Notes under the pieces: model-generated
Databases searched by the model: none
What the model was told of the DNA's origin: nothing
The model's input: only the letters and a program-made list of their open reading frames with translations
DNA from: Dendrobium chrysotoxum
Taxonomy: Eukaryota > Streptophyta > Magnoliopsida > Asparagales > Orchidaceae
Assembly: GCA_019925795.1 (NCBI GenBank)
Contig: CM034304.1
Location: 19,236,228-19,300,227, forward strand
DNA length: 64,000 bases
Reading direction: 5' to 3'
Part shown: one piece after another, positions 36,689 to 47,647 of the stretch
Numbering within the stretch: the first letter of the stretch is position 1
How the letters are laid out: each line of letters begins with the position of its first letter
Program-made: the position numbers and the translations under genes

Positions 36689-38500
36689 TCAAATGTCAGT
36701 CTTAGGAACCCAAACAGGTTTGGGTTCCTTCTTATGAAAAGAAGAATGCAATGCATGCGTGCTGTGCTGTGAAACAGGCAGTTTGGGTTTCCACACCCAA
36801 TGTGTACTACGGTGAACAGTGCAGGTGTGAGAAATATGTCCTAACATGCCACATGAAAAACATCTAACACCAGGAAAAGGGTTAACTAATCTACGTGGAT
36901 GATAATGCCTCTTCCTAGTAGTGTATGAAACATGCTTTGATGAACTTGCAACAGAATTTTTAAAAGGTGGCGGTGCATAAAATTGTTCAAAGGTAGGCGG
37001 TGTTTTGTTCTTTTCAAAAGCACTGATCTTTACTTTCAAAAACTCATTTTTTTTCTTTAAACTTACAATTTCAAATTTCAAGAATCCCTTGCTACTTTCT
37101 ACTTCACATGCCATTGTATCTAATTCTTTAAAAGCTCTTTCTAAATCCACATGCGTAGTTTTCAATGAATCATGCTCAGAAACTAAATCAGAATATTTTT
37201 TATTCAACTCATCGAATTCATCAAGCAAAGACATGTGATTTGAATCAAGTGTGGAATGATCTTTAACTACAGAATCATGCTCTTTTTGCAATGTTAAGTA
37301 ATCTAATTTCAAACTAGCATGAGTTTTCTTAAGCTTCCTATACGATGTATGAATTCTTTCAGAAACTTCAAATAATTGATCGTAGGTAAGCTCACATACC
37401 TCTTCCTGGTCCGACTGACCAGGGTGATCATTAGCCATAAGACACAAGTTTGTTTCCTCCTCTTCAGCTTCAGTCTCAGAAGAGTCGGATGCAGAGTCTG
37501 CCCAGAACGCCTTCTAAATCCGCTTCTTGTCCTTTCTGAACTTTGGTTTCTCCTCACCCTTCTCCTTACTTGGGTGAGCTTTAAGTGTTGGACAATCAGC
37601 CTTTATGTGTCCAGGCTTCCTGTATTCAAAACAAACAGATTCAGATGAACTCTTAAAATTTTTATTGGACTTACCCTTGTTCCACTTCTGATTGTTCTTA
37701 TGTTTCTTCCTTAGAAAGCTTTTAAATTATCTTGTGATTAAGGCAACATCATCACTATCAGACCTGGAAGAGCTAGCATCTGAATCCTTGGCCTTTAGTG
37801 CCACTATCTTCTCTTTCTTGCGATCACCTGCATCAAGTTACCTTTGGTTCACCCCTTGCTCGTAAGCAATAAATGATCCAAGTAAGCTGTCAATAGAGTA
37901 AGTGTTTAAAACTTTAGATTCAGTAATAGCAGTAATCTTAGCATTATAAGAAGCAGGCAAACATCTTAGAATTTTGTTCACTCTTTCGTAGTTAGTAAGT
38001 TCTCTACCTAGAACATGCAGAGAGGTAACAATCTGAGTGAACCTTGTGTACATTTCTGAAATAGTCTCACTAGGTTTCATGCGAAAAAGTTCGTAATCAT
38101 GTAGCAAGATATTTAACCTAGACTGTTTGACTTCAGTTGTACCTTCGTATGTTATGCATAATCTATCCCAGATTTCCTTTCCCGTTGTACAAGTAGAAAC
38201 ACACATATAGTCTTCGGATTTTAAAGCACAAAAGAAACAGTTCAAGCATTTTGCATTTAACTGTGCTAAATCGTGATCATCAAACGTCCAATCAGTAAAA
38301 GGCAGTTCAGTTTTCACATTGTTAATCAGTCTAAAAGGTGGTTCGTATCCGTCCTTAACTAACATCCACATGCGATAATCAATAGACTGTAGAAAAGTAG
38401 ACATGCGTGTTTTCCAAAAATCAAAAGGAATATTGTCAAACAACGGTGGTCTCGTAATAGAATATCCTTCAGCAGTATTACGATTAATACAGTTAGCCAT
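36689..38500 (-). pseudogene. Element B gag with three nonsense codons
   Basis: One reading frame runs from the ATG ending at 38,500 to TGA at 36,689-36,691. Residues 1-220 form the UBN2-type Gag domain (FWKTRMSTFL, IWDRLCITYEGT, MYTRFTQIV). TAA at 37,838-37,840, TAA at 37,727-37,729 and TAG at 37,514-37,516 break the frame. Knuckle 1 (near 37,624) reads CFEYRKPGHIKADC, with the second Cys changed to Tyr. A strong coiled coil follows (about 37,000-37,400), then an intact CX2CX4HX4C knuckle, CFSCGMLGHISHTC (near 36,850). Element A has CAA at all three positions where B has a stop. Gag would form the particle and bind RNA; this copy cannot make full-length Gag. Confidence 0.9.
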
Positions 38501-38541
38501 GGATCAAATTCAAAAGTTTTTAAACTTAAATTTTGAATCCC

Positions 38542-38553
38542 GCTCTGATACCA
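38542..38553 (-). other. Element B primer binding site
   Basis: TGGTATCAGAGC on the minus strand, complementary to initiator-Met tRNA, two bases from the 5' LTR end at 38,556. Confidence 0.95.
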
Positions 38554-38555
38554 CT

Positions 38556-40256
38556 TGAAAGTTCGATAGGGATGTTAAGCCCTAGTGAACTAGTCCCGAG
38601 GCTAACCAAGAGGGGGGGTGAATTGGTTATTTAAAAATTTCACGATACTATGAAAATCTTTTTATAACGTGCAGCGGAAAATGAATTAAAACAACGATAA
38701 AAAGATCAACCACAGATATTCACCCAAGCAGTTAATATCAGGAAAAATTAAAGTGCAGAATTGAATCAGAAAAGCAAACCAGATTTTATAGTGGTTCGGT
38801 CAACTTGACCTACGTCCACTCCCCGGAGCCTCCCCTCCGGGTATTGCACTAAACAGAAGTGTCTCTCCTTTTGCTCCCACAGCAAGGCGGAGAAGCCTGT
38901 ACAAAAATCTCCTTTTCACCACACGGTGAGGCAGAGAACCCGACCTCCTTTCGCTTCCTCCTGAAGCAGGCAGAGAACCTTTGAACTCCTTTCGCTTCCT
39001 CCTGAAGCAGGCAGAGAACCTACGAACTCCTTTCGCTTCCACCTGAAGCGGGCAGAGAACCCCGGATTTTCTTGCGAACGATCCTCCCACGACGAACACT
39101 GACTAGACGAAAGACGACGAGCGGAGAAGACGACTCTGATCCGTGCTCGGAGCAACCTTAGTGAATTCCTCACTAACTCCCCCTCGCAAGATCTTCTCTC
39201 TCTCTCCCAACTCTCTCTCTCTCTAGGGTTTCTCAGGGAAGGAAGGCAGCAAAAGATATTTTCCAATCTTGGAAAAAGTTCTTTTAAAGGAGGGCTTAAA
39301 ATTTGCCCTAAATCTCAACTGGTCGACCAAGATCGTCCAGGATGATCGGTAGATCGTCCTGTACGATCAGTTCAAATTCAGCTATTTCAGCCTGGACGAT
39401 CTGGCTCTTCTGGACGATCAGTAGAAAAAGTTGTTCATATCATCCCGTACAATCCTGCGATCGTCCGGGACGATTAGTTCAAATTGAGGGAAATCGTCCA
39501 GAAGACAGTTCGGGTCGTCCAGAGAAATCTGTGCTGGACGACCAAAAAATGACTTGATCGTCTCGGACGATAGGGTCATCGTCCGATACGATTAGTTCAA
39601 AAAGGCCCCAAATCATCCTGTACATAGTTCTGGACGTACAGCTTAAATGCACTAGAAGATCAGGATCGTCTGGGACGATCCTGCGATCGTCCAGGACGAT
39701 ATGATCGTATCAACCAAAAATAAATTGCTTTCCTTAATTACCAGATTAAATTAGGCATGATTGTACTGGATCGTCCGGGATGATACACGTATCGTCCGGG
39801 ACGATCAGACCAAGTATCTAAAAATAAGAACTTGCCTAACTTGATCTAGCGGCTGAGAATTTCTGATTTGGGAATATCGTCCCGTACGATCCGTAGATCG
39901 TCCAGGACGATCGGCTCAATCAGACCCTCTTAACTTAGTCGCCCTAATTAGGGTTTCTGTTTTAACTGGATCGTCCAGGACGATGTGGATATCATCCAGG
40001 ACGATCTGAACAAATTTTTAACAGAAACTCTAATTCACTCAATCTCTCTCCCTGAGTGTGTGTGTGCAAGGTTACTTAGCTAGGGAATCAGTTACATTAC
40101 AATTGACTCAATAAAAAGAAAAATCATACATTTGACACACTTGGACCCGATCTTGAGTTGGCTTGAGTGGCTCGCGGTCTTTTGTGCCTGAAACAGATTA
40201 GCCAAGCAAAACACACTGGAAACATGTTTGTCATCATCAAAACCAGATTTACAACA
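38556..40256 (-). repeat. Element B 5' LTR
   Basis: 1,701 bp, TGAAAGTT to ACAACA. Three 41-bp units (38,941-39,062), a CT-rich tract and the palindromic array (39,330-40,006). Nearly identical to the left LTR, indicating a recent insertion. Confidence 0.95.
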
Positions 40257-40261
40257 GAGCA

Positions 40262-42783
40262 AAATAAACCTCGAGTAATCATCAATAATCATAAAACCAT
40301 AGACTTTTTCTCCTAAGCTGGCAGTGCTAATGGGTCCAAAGATATCCATGGAAGGACTTCTAAAGGTCTAAAGGTACTGATGTCCTTAATGGAGTGAAAA
40401 GAGGATTGAACTTGCTTTCCTAATTGACAGGCATCACACAGGTGGTCATTAGTGAACTTAAGCTTGGGGACACCTCTAACTAAGTCCTTTTGGGTGACTC
40501 TTCTAAGAGTTTTCATACTGGCATGATATAATCTCCTATGCCACAATCAAGACTCATCAGTAGTAGTTTTTAAGTAAAATGAAGCAACACATTCAATATT
40601 ATTTAAATCAAGCATGTAGATATTATTGTTCCTCTTATCCTATAAAATAGTGTTATTATTTAAGCTTATGATGCAAGTATTTGCCAGGAACTTAATGCTG
40701 AAACCCTTGTCACAGAGTTGACTGATGCTAAGTAAGTTGTGCTTTAATCCATCTATAAGCAAAACATTTTCAATCAAAAGGTTCTTGGAGTTTCTGATTA
40801 TACCTACACCTACCACTTTCCTAGTGGTATTGTCTTCAAGAGTGACCTTGCCTTCAGCCCTGGCCTATAGTAAAATGAATTTATTGACATCTCCAGTCAT
40901 ATGTCTTGAGCATCCGCTGTCCAGGTACCACATGCTCTCATGAGGTCTTGTGTAAGAGCAACCCTATAAAATCATCAAATATCAGATTTAGGAACCCAAA
41001 TAAGTTTGGGTTCTTTCTTATGAAAAGATGAATACAATGCATGTATGTTGTGCTGTGAAGCATGCAATTTGGGCCTCCACACCTAATGTGTACTATGGTG
41101 AACAGTGCAGGTGTGGGAGATGTGTCCTAACATGCCACAAGAAAAATATCTAACACCAGGAAAAGGGTTAACTAATTTACGTGGGTAATAGTACCTCTTC
41201 CTAGGTTTGAATGAAACATGCTTTAATGATTTTGAATTAGATTCTTCAAATGGTGGAGGTGCATAAAATTGTGCAAAAGTAGGAGGTGTTTTATTTTTCT
41301 CAAAAGCACTAATTTTTCACTTAGAAATTCATTCTACTTGTTAAGACTTATAATTTTAAATTTCAAATAATGCTCACTACTATCTAAATCACATGCATGA
41401 GTTTCTAGTTCCTTAAATACAGTTTCTAATTCAATATGTGATGCTTTTAATGAATCATGCTCAATAATCAAATCAGAATGCTTTTTATTCAACTCATCAA
41501 ATTCATCAAGTAATGATATGTGATTGCTATTAAGCGTAGAATGATCCTTAATCAAAATTTCATGTTTTTTTTCTAAGTTTAAGAATTCCACTTTTAGGCT
41601 AGTATGCATTTTCTTATGTTTCCTATATGATGAATGGTTTTTTTCAGAAACTTCAAGTAATTGATTGTATGTTAGCTCACATACCTCTTCTTTGTCAGAC
41701 TGACCAGGATGATCATCTGCCATCAAACACAGGTTTGTAGTCTCCTCTTCAGCTTCAGTCTCAGAGGAGTCAGATACTGAATCCGCCCAGAAAGCCTTTT
41801 GAATCTTTTTCTTGTCATTTTTGAACTTGGGTTTCTCCTCACCCTTCTCCTTGCTTGGGTGAGCCTTAAGTGTAGGACAATCAGCCTTTATATGTCTAGG
41901 CTTCCTGCATTCAAAATAAATAGTATCAGATGAACCTTTAAAATTTCTGTTACTTTTACCTTTGTTCCACTCTGAAAGTTCTTGTGTTTCTTCCTTAGAA
42001 AGCTTTCGAATTGCCTAGTGATTAAGGCAACATCATCGCTATCAGACCTAGAAGACTTAGTGTCAGTATTGTTGGCCTTCAACGCCATAATTTTCTCTTT
42101 CTTCTTCTCACCTACATCAATTTGTTCTTAGTTCACTCCTTACTCGTAAGCAATGAGTGACCCAAGAAAGTTATCAGTAGAATATTTATTAAAATCTTTG
42201 GATTGAGTAATTACAGTTATCTTGGCATCATAAGAAGAAGGCAAACATCTTAGAATTTTGTTAACTTTCTCATAATTAGTAAGCTCTCTTCCTAAGTCAT
42301 GTAGGGAGGTGACAATTTGAGTGAACCTAGTATACATTTTAGAAATTGATTCAGTAGGTTTCATGCAAAAAAGTTCATAGTCGTGAAGCAAGATGTTCAA
42401 TCTAGATTGCTTAACCTCAGATGTACCTTCATAAGTAATGTATAGTCTATCTCAAATTTTTTTACCAATAGTGCAAGTAGAAACACACATGTAATCTTTA
42501 GATTTTAGTGCACAGAAAAAATAGTTCAAGTCTTTTGCCTTCAGTTGTACTAGATCACTATCATCAAATGCCCATTTAGTAAATGAAAGTTCATTTTTAA
42601 TGCCATTGACAAGTCTAAATGGTTCTTCACAACCATCTTTAACAAGCATCCACATGCGATAATCATTGATTATAAAAAGGTGGATATACGAGTTTTCCAG
42701 AAATCAAAAGGTATGTTATCAAACAAAGGTGGACGTGTAATGGAATAACCTTCAACAATATTATGATTACCAAAGTTAGCCAT
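40262..42783 (-). pseudogene. Element A gag, protease and integrase N-terminal half
   Basis: From the gag ATG ending at 42,783: a Gag domain of UBN2 type (42,140-42,655), a TAA at 42,128-42,130, a first zinc knuckle near 41,905 whose first Cys codon is now Tyr, a coiled-coil block (41,334-41,726), a second knuckle also with its first Cys changed to Tyr (near 41,130), then the protease region and the integrase zinc-binding part (40,313-40,546, HRRLYHASMKT and CDACQLGKQ). It breaks at 40,261 where element B is inserted and continues at 30,402. Frame breaks include a one-base deletion near 41,325 relative to B. Confidence 0.85.
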
Positions 42784-42825
42784 GGATCAAAATTTAAAAG
42801 TTTTTAAACTTAATTTTTGAATCCC

Positions 42826-42837
42826 GCTCTGATACCA
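42826..42837 (-). other. Element A primer binding site
   Basis: TGGTATCAGAGC on the minus strand, complementary to the 3' end of initiator-Met tRNA. It lies two bases inside the 5' LTR and is identical to the site in B. Confidence 0.9.
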
Positions 42838-42839
42838 CT

Positions 42840-44644
42840 TGAAAGTTTGCGAGGGATGTTATGCCCTTGTGAACTAGTTCCGGGGCTAACCAAGAGGGTG
42901 GGGGGTGAATTGGTTATTTTAAAAATTTGTGAGAAAAAATGATTTAAAAAAATCTTTTTAAATGTTTTAACATAATTACAGTTTCACGATGATGTGTAGA
43001 TGTTCACGATAATGAAATAATAATCACCATCACATAATCATCAACAGAAAAATAAGTACGGAAAATAATCAGAAAGAACACACCAGATTCTATAGTGATT
43101 CGGTCAACTTGACCTACGTCCACTCTCCGGAGCCTCCCCTCTGGGTATTGCACTAAGACTAAGTGACTCTCCTTCTGCTCCCACAGCAAGGTGGAGAAGC
43201 CTGTCCAAAAACTCCTTTCCACCAACCCAGTGACGTAGAGAACCTAGAGTCCTTTCGCTTCCTCCTGAAGCAGGTAGAGAATCTGGACTCCTTTCACTTC
43301 CTTCTGAAGTAGGCAGAGAACCTGGATCTTCTTGCGGACGATCCTCTCACAGCGACACCAATAAGATAAGAGACGACGATCGGAGAAGACGACATAGATC
43401 ATTGCTTGGAGCAACCTTTATGAGCACCTCATAAACTCCCCCTCACAAGATCCTCTCTCTCTCTCTCCCAAGCTCTCTCTCTTTCTCTTAAGGTTTTCTC
43501 TGGAAAGGAAAGTGGCAAAAGATTTTTCTTGTTGAAAGAAAAAGATCTTAAATAGGAGGGCTCAAAAATTACCCTAAATCTCAACTGGTCGTCAAAGATC
43601 ATCCAGGACGATCGGTCGATCGTCCTGTACGATCAGTACAAAATCACATGAATCAACCTAGATGATCTGGTTTCTCTAGACGATTAGTAGACAAAATTTT
43701 TTCTGATCGTCTCGTACGATTCTACGATCGTCCAGGACAATTAGTGTAAATCAGGAATTTCATCCTGAAGACAGCTCGGGTCATCCAGAGAAACTTGTGC
43801 TGGACAATCTCAAAATAACTTGATTGTCCCAGATGAAATTGCTATCGTCCTGTACAATTAGTTCAAAAATAACAAAATTATCCTACACACAGCTCGGGTC
43901 ATACAGCCAAAACATCCTGGACGATCTTAAAATAACTTGATCGTCTAGGACGATATCGCGACCGTCCCGTACAATCAATTTAAAATCGCTAATATCGTCC
44001 AGCACATTTCTCGGGTGGTCCAGGTGAAGTGCTCTAGATGATCAGGATTTTGCATGTATCGTCCAGGACGATCTTGCGATTGTCCGGGATGATATGATCG
44101 AATCAATCAAATCTTAATTACTTTTCTTAATCACCAGACTAATTTAGGCATGATTGTAAAGGATCATCCAGGATGATACACGTATCGTCGAGGATGATCA
44201 GACCAAATCTCTAAAAATTAAAGCTTGCCTAACTTAATCTAGCGGCTGAGAATTTCTGATTTGAGTCTATCGTCCTATACGATGGGCATATCGTCCAGGA
44301 CGATCTGCTTAATCAAACCGACTTAATATGGTCACCCTAATTAAGATTTTTATTTTCACTAGATCATCCAAGACGATATGAACAAAATTTGAAATAGAAA
44401 CTCTAACTCACTAAAACTCTCCCCCTGAGTGTGTGTGTATGGAAGGTTACTTTGTTAGGGGATCAATTACATTACATTTGACTCAAGAAAAGAGAAAATT
44501 ATAATTTAGACACACGCAGACCTGATCTTGAGGTTGCTTGAATTGTATTTGACCTTTTGTACCTGAAATGATAGTTAATCAAAATAGAACACAGAAATAT
44601 TTATTATCATCAAAATTGTAATCCTTAAATACAGGTTTGCAACA
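42840..44644 (-). repeat. Element A 5' LTR
   Basis: Right LTR of A, 1,805 bp, TGAAAGTT to GCAACA. The palindrome-rich region is at about 43,595-44,375. Substitutions relative to the left LTR are obvious from the first line, showing an older insertion than B. Confidence 0.9.
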
Positions 44645-45007
44645 CTACGGTCTTTCTAACCTCTGTTGTCAATCAACTATGGTCCTGCCGACCCAATAAA
44701 CATGCATATGATGATTATTATAATTTCCACCATGTAATGTGCTCTATATGCAATATATTTGTAACATCTAACCAAGGCCTTCTCCCAACAAAGGGCCTTA
44801 TTTATAATCGACCGCAAATACTAGTGGATTCATTTAAATTGGGCCAGGCCTCATGGTTTTTCCCTTTTTCAGGGGTTTTCATATAAAAACTCTGGTGTCT
44901 CGTATGAATACAACACCCTCTCTCTTATCTGACTGCGTGATGGATCTTCGTACAATACTAAGACATTAAACTATATATTTTTCTACCACCGTAAATATTC
45001 CAAGACA
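44645..45007 (+). repeat. Element G 5' LTR, second part
   Basis: It resumes with CTACGGTCTTTC after Sirevirus A and matches the end of the 3' LTR from about 49,050 on, including 'actatggtcctgccgaccca' and the terminal 'aatattccaagaca'. The two parts together are about 1,778 bp after removing the duplicated target, against 1,771 bp for the other LTR. Confidence 0.85.
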
Positions 45008-45013
45008 CAACAG

Positions 45014-45032
45014 TTTGGCGTCGTCTGTGGGA
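45014..45032 (+). other. Element G primer binding site
   Basis: TTTGGCGTCGTCTGTGGGA lies six bases after the 5' LTR end. It is one or two bases from the TTTGGCGCCGTCTGTGGGAA string common at this position in plant Ty3/gypsy elements. Confidence 0.7.
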
Positions 45033-45430
45033 GCGTGGTTCCCAATTGAAGGCAATATTTACTCCAATCTCAAAAGGTCATTTGTGTCAATACCCTTATG
45101 TCAGCCATAGTTGCATCAATTTTCATGGGAATTAGATGCAGACTGGGAAGCAACCTTGACTCCAATTATGATAAAAAAGATTCCTCCAACACTTTTAATG
45201 TCAAGATGATATTTAAGGAAACTCCCAGCAAATGTCAGGATGCTTCCAATAAGTTTTAAGCTTCATATGGTCCCTAGCTGGACTTCTACTCCTTGGGTAG
45301 AGTCCTAATCTCGACCTCAAAAAGGTAGTAATGGTCTAAAGATAGACCATTCTTCACTTTTGATTCGGGATACACGACACTCACCCCCTCCCAATCAAGG
45401 CAAAATTAATCCCAGGGGGATTCGATTCAT

Positions 45431-45838
45431 CCTCTTCCACACAGGTTACATCATCGAGCAGTGCTCTGACATACAACCTCGGATAGGTCACACATCCTTG
45501 GTGGATACTCTTGACCTCTTCCACACAGGTTAACATCATCGAGCAAAGACTCTGACATACAACCTCGGATAGGTCTTACATCCTTGGTGGATTCTCTCAA
45601 CCTCTTCCACACAGGTTAACGTTATCGAGTGAAGACTCTGACATACAACCTCAGATAGGTCTTACATCCTTGGTGGATTCTCCTAACCTCTTCCATACAG
45701 ATTAACGTTATCGAGCAAAGGCTCTAACATACAACCTCAAATAGGTCTTACATCCTTAGTGGATTCTCTTAACCTCTTTCATATAGATTAACATCATCAA
45801 GCAAAGGCTCTGAAATATAATCTCAGATAGGTTAACAT
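45431..45838. repeat. 84-86-bp tandem array in element G
   Basis: Units starting 'cctcttccacacagg' begin at 45,431, 45,515, 45,601, 45,687 and 45,773, the last partial. Each contains 'tctgacatacaacctcggat' and 'catccttggtggattctc'. Confidence 0.9.
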
Positions 45839-46960
45839 CGTCAGACTTCTGCCCGTCGCCGTACTCCTGTCGGACTTCTACCTGACGCCAAGTTTTTACC
45901 CATCGTCGGACTTCTTCCCATCATTGGACGTTCATTAGACTTCTACCCGTCGCCAAATCTCTACTCGTCATCAGACTTCCTCCCGTCATCGAACTCTCAT
46001 CGGACTTCTACCCGACGCCAAGTTTCCACCCATCGTCGGACTTCTGCCCGACGCCAAACTTTCATTGAACTTTTACCTGATGCCAAGCTTCTACCCGTCA
46101 TCGAACATTTATGTGTCGACGTACTTTTATCGGGCTTTTGCTCAACCCGATGTCAGACTTTTGCCCATCGTCAGACTCTCATTGGATTTCTATCTGACGC
46201 TGAATTTCTACTCGTCATTGGACTTTTGCTCGTAGACAGACTTTCGTTGGACTTCTACCCGACACCAAGCTTTCACCCTTCGTTAGAATTCTGTCCGTCG
46301 TCGGACTTCTACCCGACACTGAAATCTCAACCGGTCGTTGGACTTCTACCAGTCGTCGGACTCCCGTCGGACTTCTACCGATGCCAAGTTTTCACCCATC
46401 GTCAGACTTCTGCCCGTCGTTGGATGTTCGTCAAACTTCTACCTAACGACAAATCTCTACCCATCATCGGACTACAACCCAATGTCATACTTCTACCCAT
46501 CATTAGTCTTCTGCCAGTCACCGGACTCTCATCGGATTTCTACCATATGCTGAATTTCTACTCGTTGTCAGACTTCTGCCCGTCGCCTGACTCTTGTTAG
46601 ATTTTTTACCCGACACTAAATTTCTACCCATTATTGGACTTTTATCCGTCACCGGGCTTCTCGTCGGACTTCTACAAGATGCCAAATTTCCTTCTATCTA
46701 TGAACTTCTACCCATTGTCGGACTACTCCCTATCGCGGGACTTTCGTCGGACTTCTACCGGACATCGAACTTCCTCATGTTGTTGGACTTCTACCTGTCG
46801 CGGGACTTTTATCAAACTTTTACCTAATACTAAACTTCCTCCCTTTACCGGACTTTCATCGAGCTTCTACGCGACGCAGAATTTCCTCCCGTCATAAGAC
46901 TGCTTCCAAATGCCGAACTTCCGTCCATTGTCAGACTTCCACTGACTAACGTCAGACCTC
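45838..46960. repeat. Degenerate short-period array in element G
   Basis: About 1.1 kb is composed of variants of 'cgtcggacttctacccgacgcc' and 'catcgtcggacttctgcccgt'. Long plus-strand open frames here (for example 46,226-46,600) are repeats of DFYPSP/SSDFYP-like peptides, explained by the array and not by a gene. Confidence 0.85.
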
Positions 46961-46974
46961 CGCAGAATCTCTCA

Positions 46975-47250
46975 AAGAAGGAGGAGAAGAGTCCTACTCA
47001 GTAAGGGGCCCTAGACCTGAACAGGACTAGGGGAATGCCTCAGCGTGAGGGAGAGGAGATGAAGGAGGAGGAAACTCCTGCTCAATGAGGTTACCTAGAC
47101 CTGAACAGGATTAGGGGAATGCCTCAGCGTGAGGGAGAGAAGAGGAGAGAGGGAGGAGCCTCTTTCTTGCAGAGAGCGGCCCTGGGCCAGGATAGAGGAT
47201 ACCGCCTGTGTAGGGCTAGGGGAATGCCTCAAATGAAAGAAGAGAGGGGA
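46975..47250. repeat. Three-copy purine-rich repeat in element G
   Basis: Three units of about 84 bp contain 'cctgaacaggactagggg' (or a variant) and 'aatgcctcagcgtgaggg'. A minisatellite of about 26 bp built on 'cataactcccaccttcccact' follows at 47,340-47,570. Confidence 0.8.
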
Positions 47251-47627
47251 GGGGAGGTGCAAATTTTAATACCCAAGGAGGGGGTATTTATAGGTGTGAG
47301 GGAGAAGTTGGAGGAAATTTGGGGAGTTGTAAAAAATAATGGCCCATAACTCCAACCATCCCACTACTCCATAACTCCCACGTTCCCACTACTCCATAAC
47401 TCTCACCTTCCCACTACTCCACTAATGGCCAATAACTCCACCTTTCCACTACTCCATAACTTCCACCATCCCACTGCTCCACTAATGGCCCATAACTCCC
47501 ACCTTCCCACTGCTCCATAACACCCACCTTCCCACTACTCCACAACTTCCACCTTCCCACTACATCACTAATGGGAAAATTCCATGAAAGCTAAAATATG
47601 TATTTTCAGACTCTACAGGCTTCGACG

Positions 47628-47647
47628 TCCGAAAATAGGGGGGCAAC
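47628..47647 (+). other. Element G polypurine tract
   Basis: 'gaaaataggggggcaac' directly precedes the 3' LTR at 47,648. This is the expected plus-strand primer site. Confidence 0.7.

Larger units (their letters stand above)
30408..40256 (-). mobile_element. Element B: young Sirevirus inserted in element A
   Basis: 9,849 bp. The LTRs (30,408-32,129 and 38,556-40,256) are nearly identical apart from two indels. Perfect 5-bp target duplications GAGCA flank it (30,403-30,407 and 40,257-40,261). PBS TGGTATCAGAGC adjoins the right LTR and a PPT the left, so it reads on the minus strand. Sirevirus features: coiled-coil Gag with two zinc knuckles, long LTRs with a crowded palindromic array, and a repeated polypurine tract. 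Gag has three nonsense codons and pol one, so it cannot make a full set of proteins itself, but the long pol frame is otherwise open. Confidence 0.95.
24663..44644 (-). mobile_element. Element A: degenerate Sirevirus (Ty1/copia)
   Basis: LTRs of 1,817 bp (left) and 1,805 bp (right) begin TGAAAGTT and end TTTGCAACA. A Met-initiator PBS adjoins the right LTR and a polypurine tract adjoins the left, so the element reads on the minus strand. Flanks are CTACA (24,658-24,662) and CTACG (44,645-44,649); the uninterrupted G LTR has CTACG, so one base of the left copy has changed. It is inserted in G's 5' LTR and itself holds element B. Gag, protease, integrase, RT and RNase H are recognisable but broken many times, and the LTRs are visibly more diverged than those of B. 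Confidence 0.9.

Noticed and set aside
46226..46897. Long plus-strand open frames rich in DFYPSP-like peptides
   Set aside because: Overlapping frames are produced by the short-period tandem array of element G; no start context or domain.
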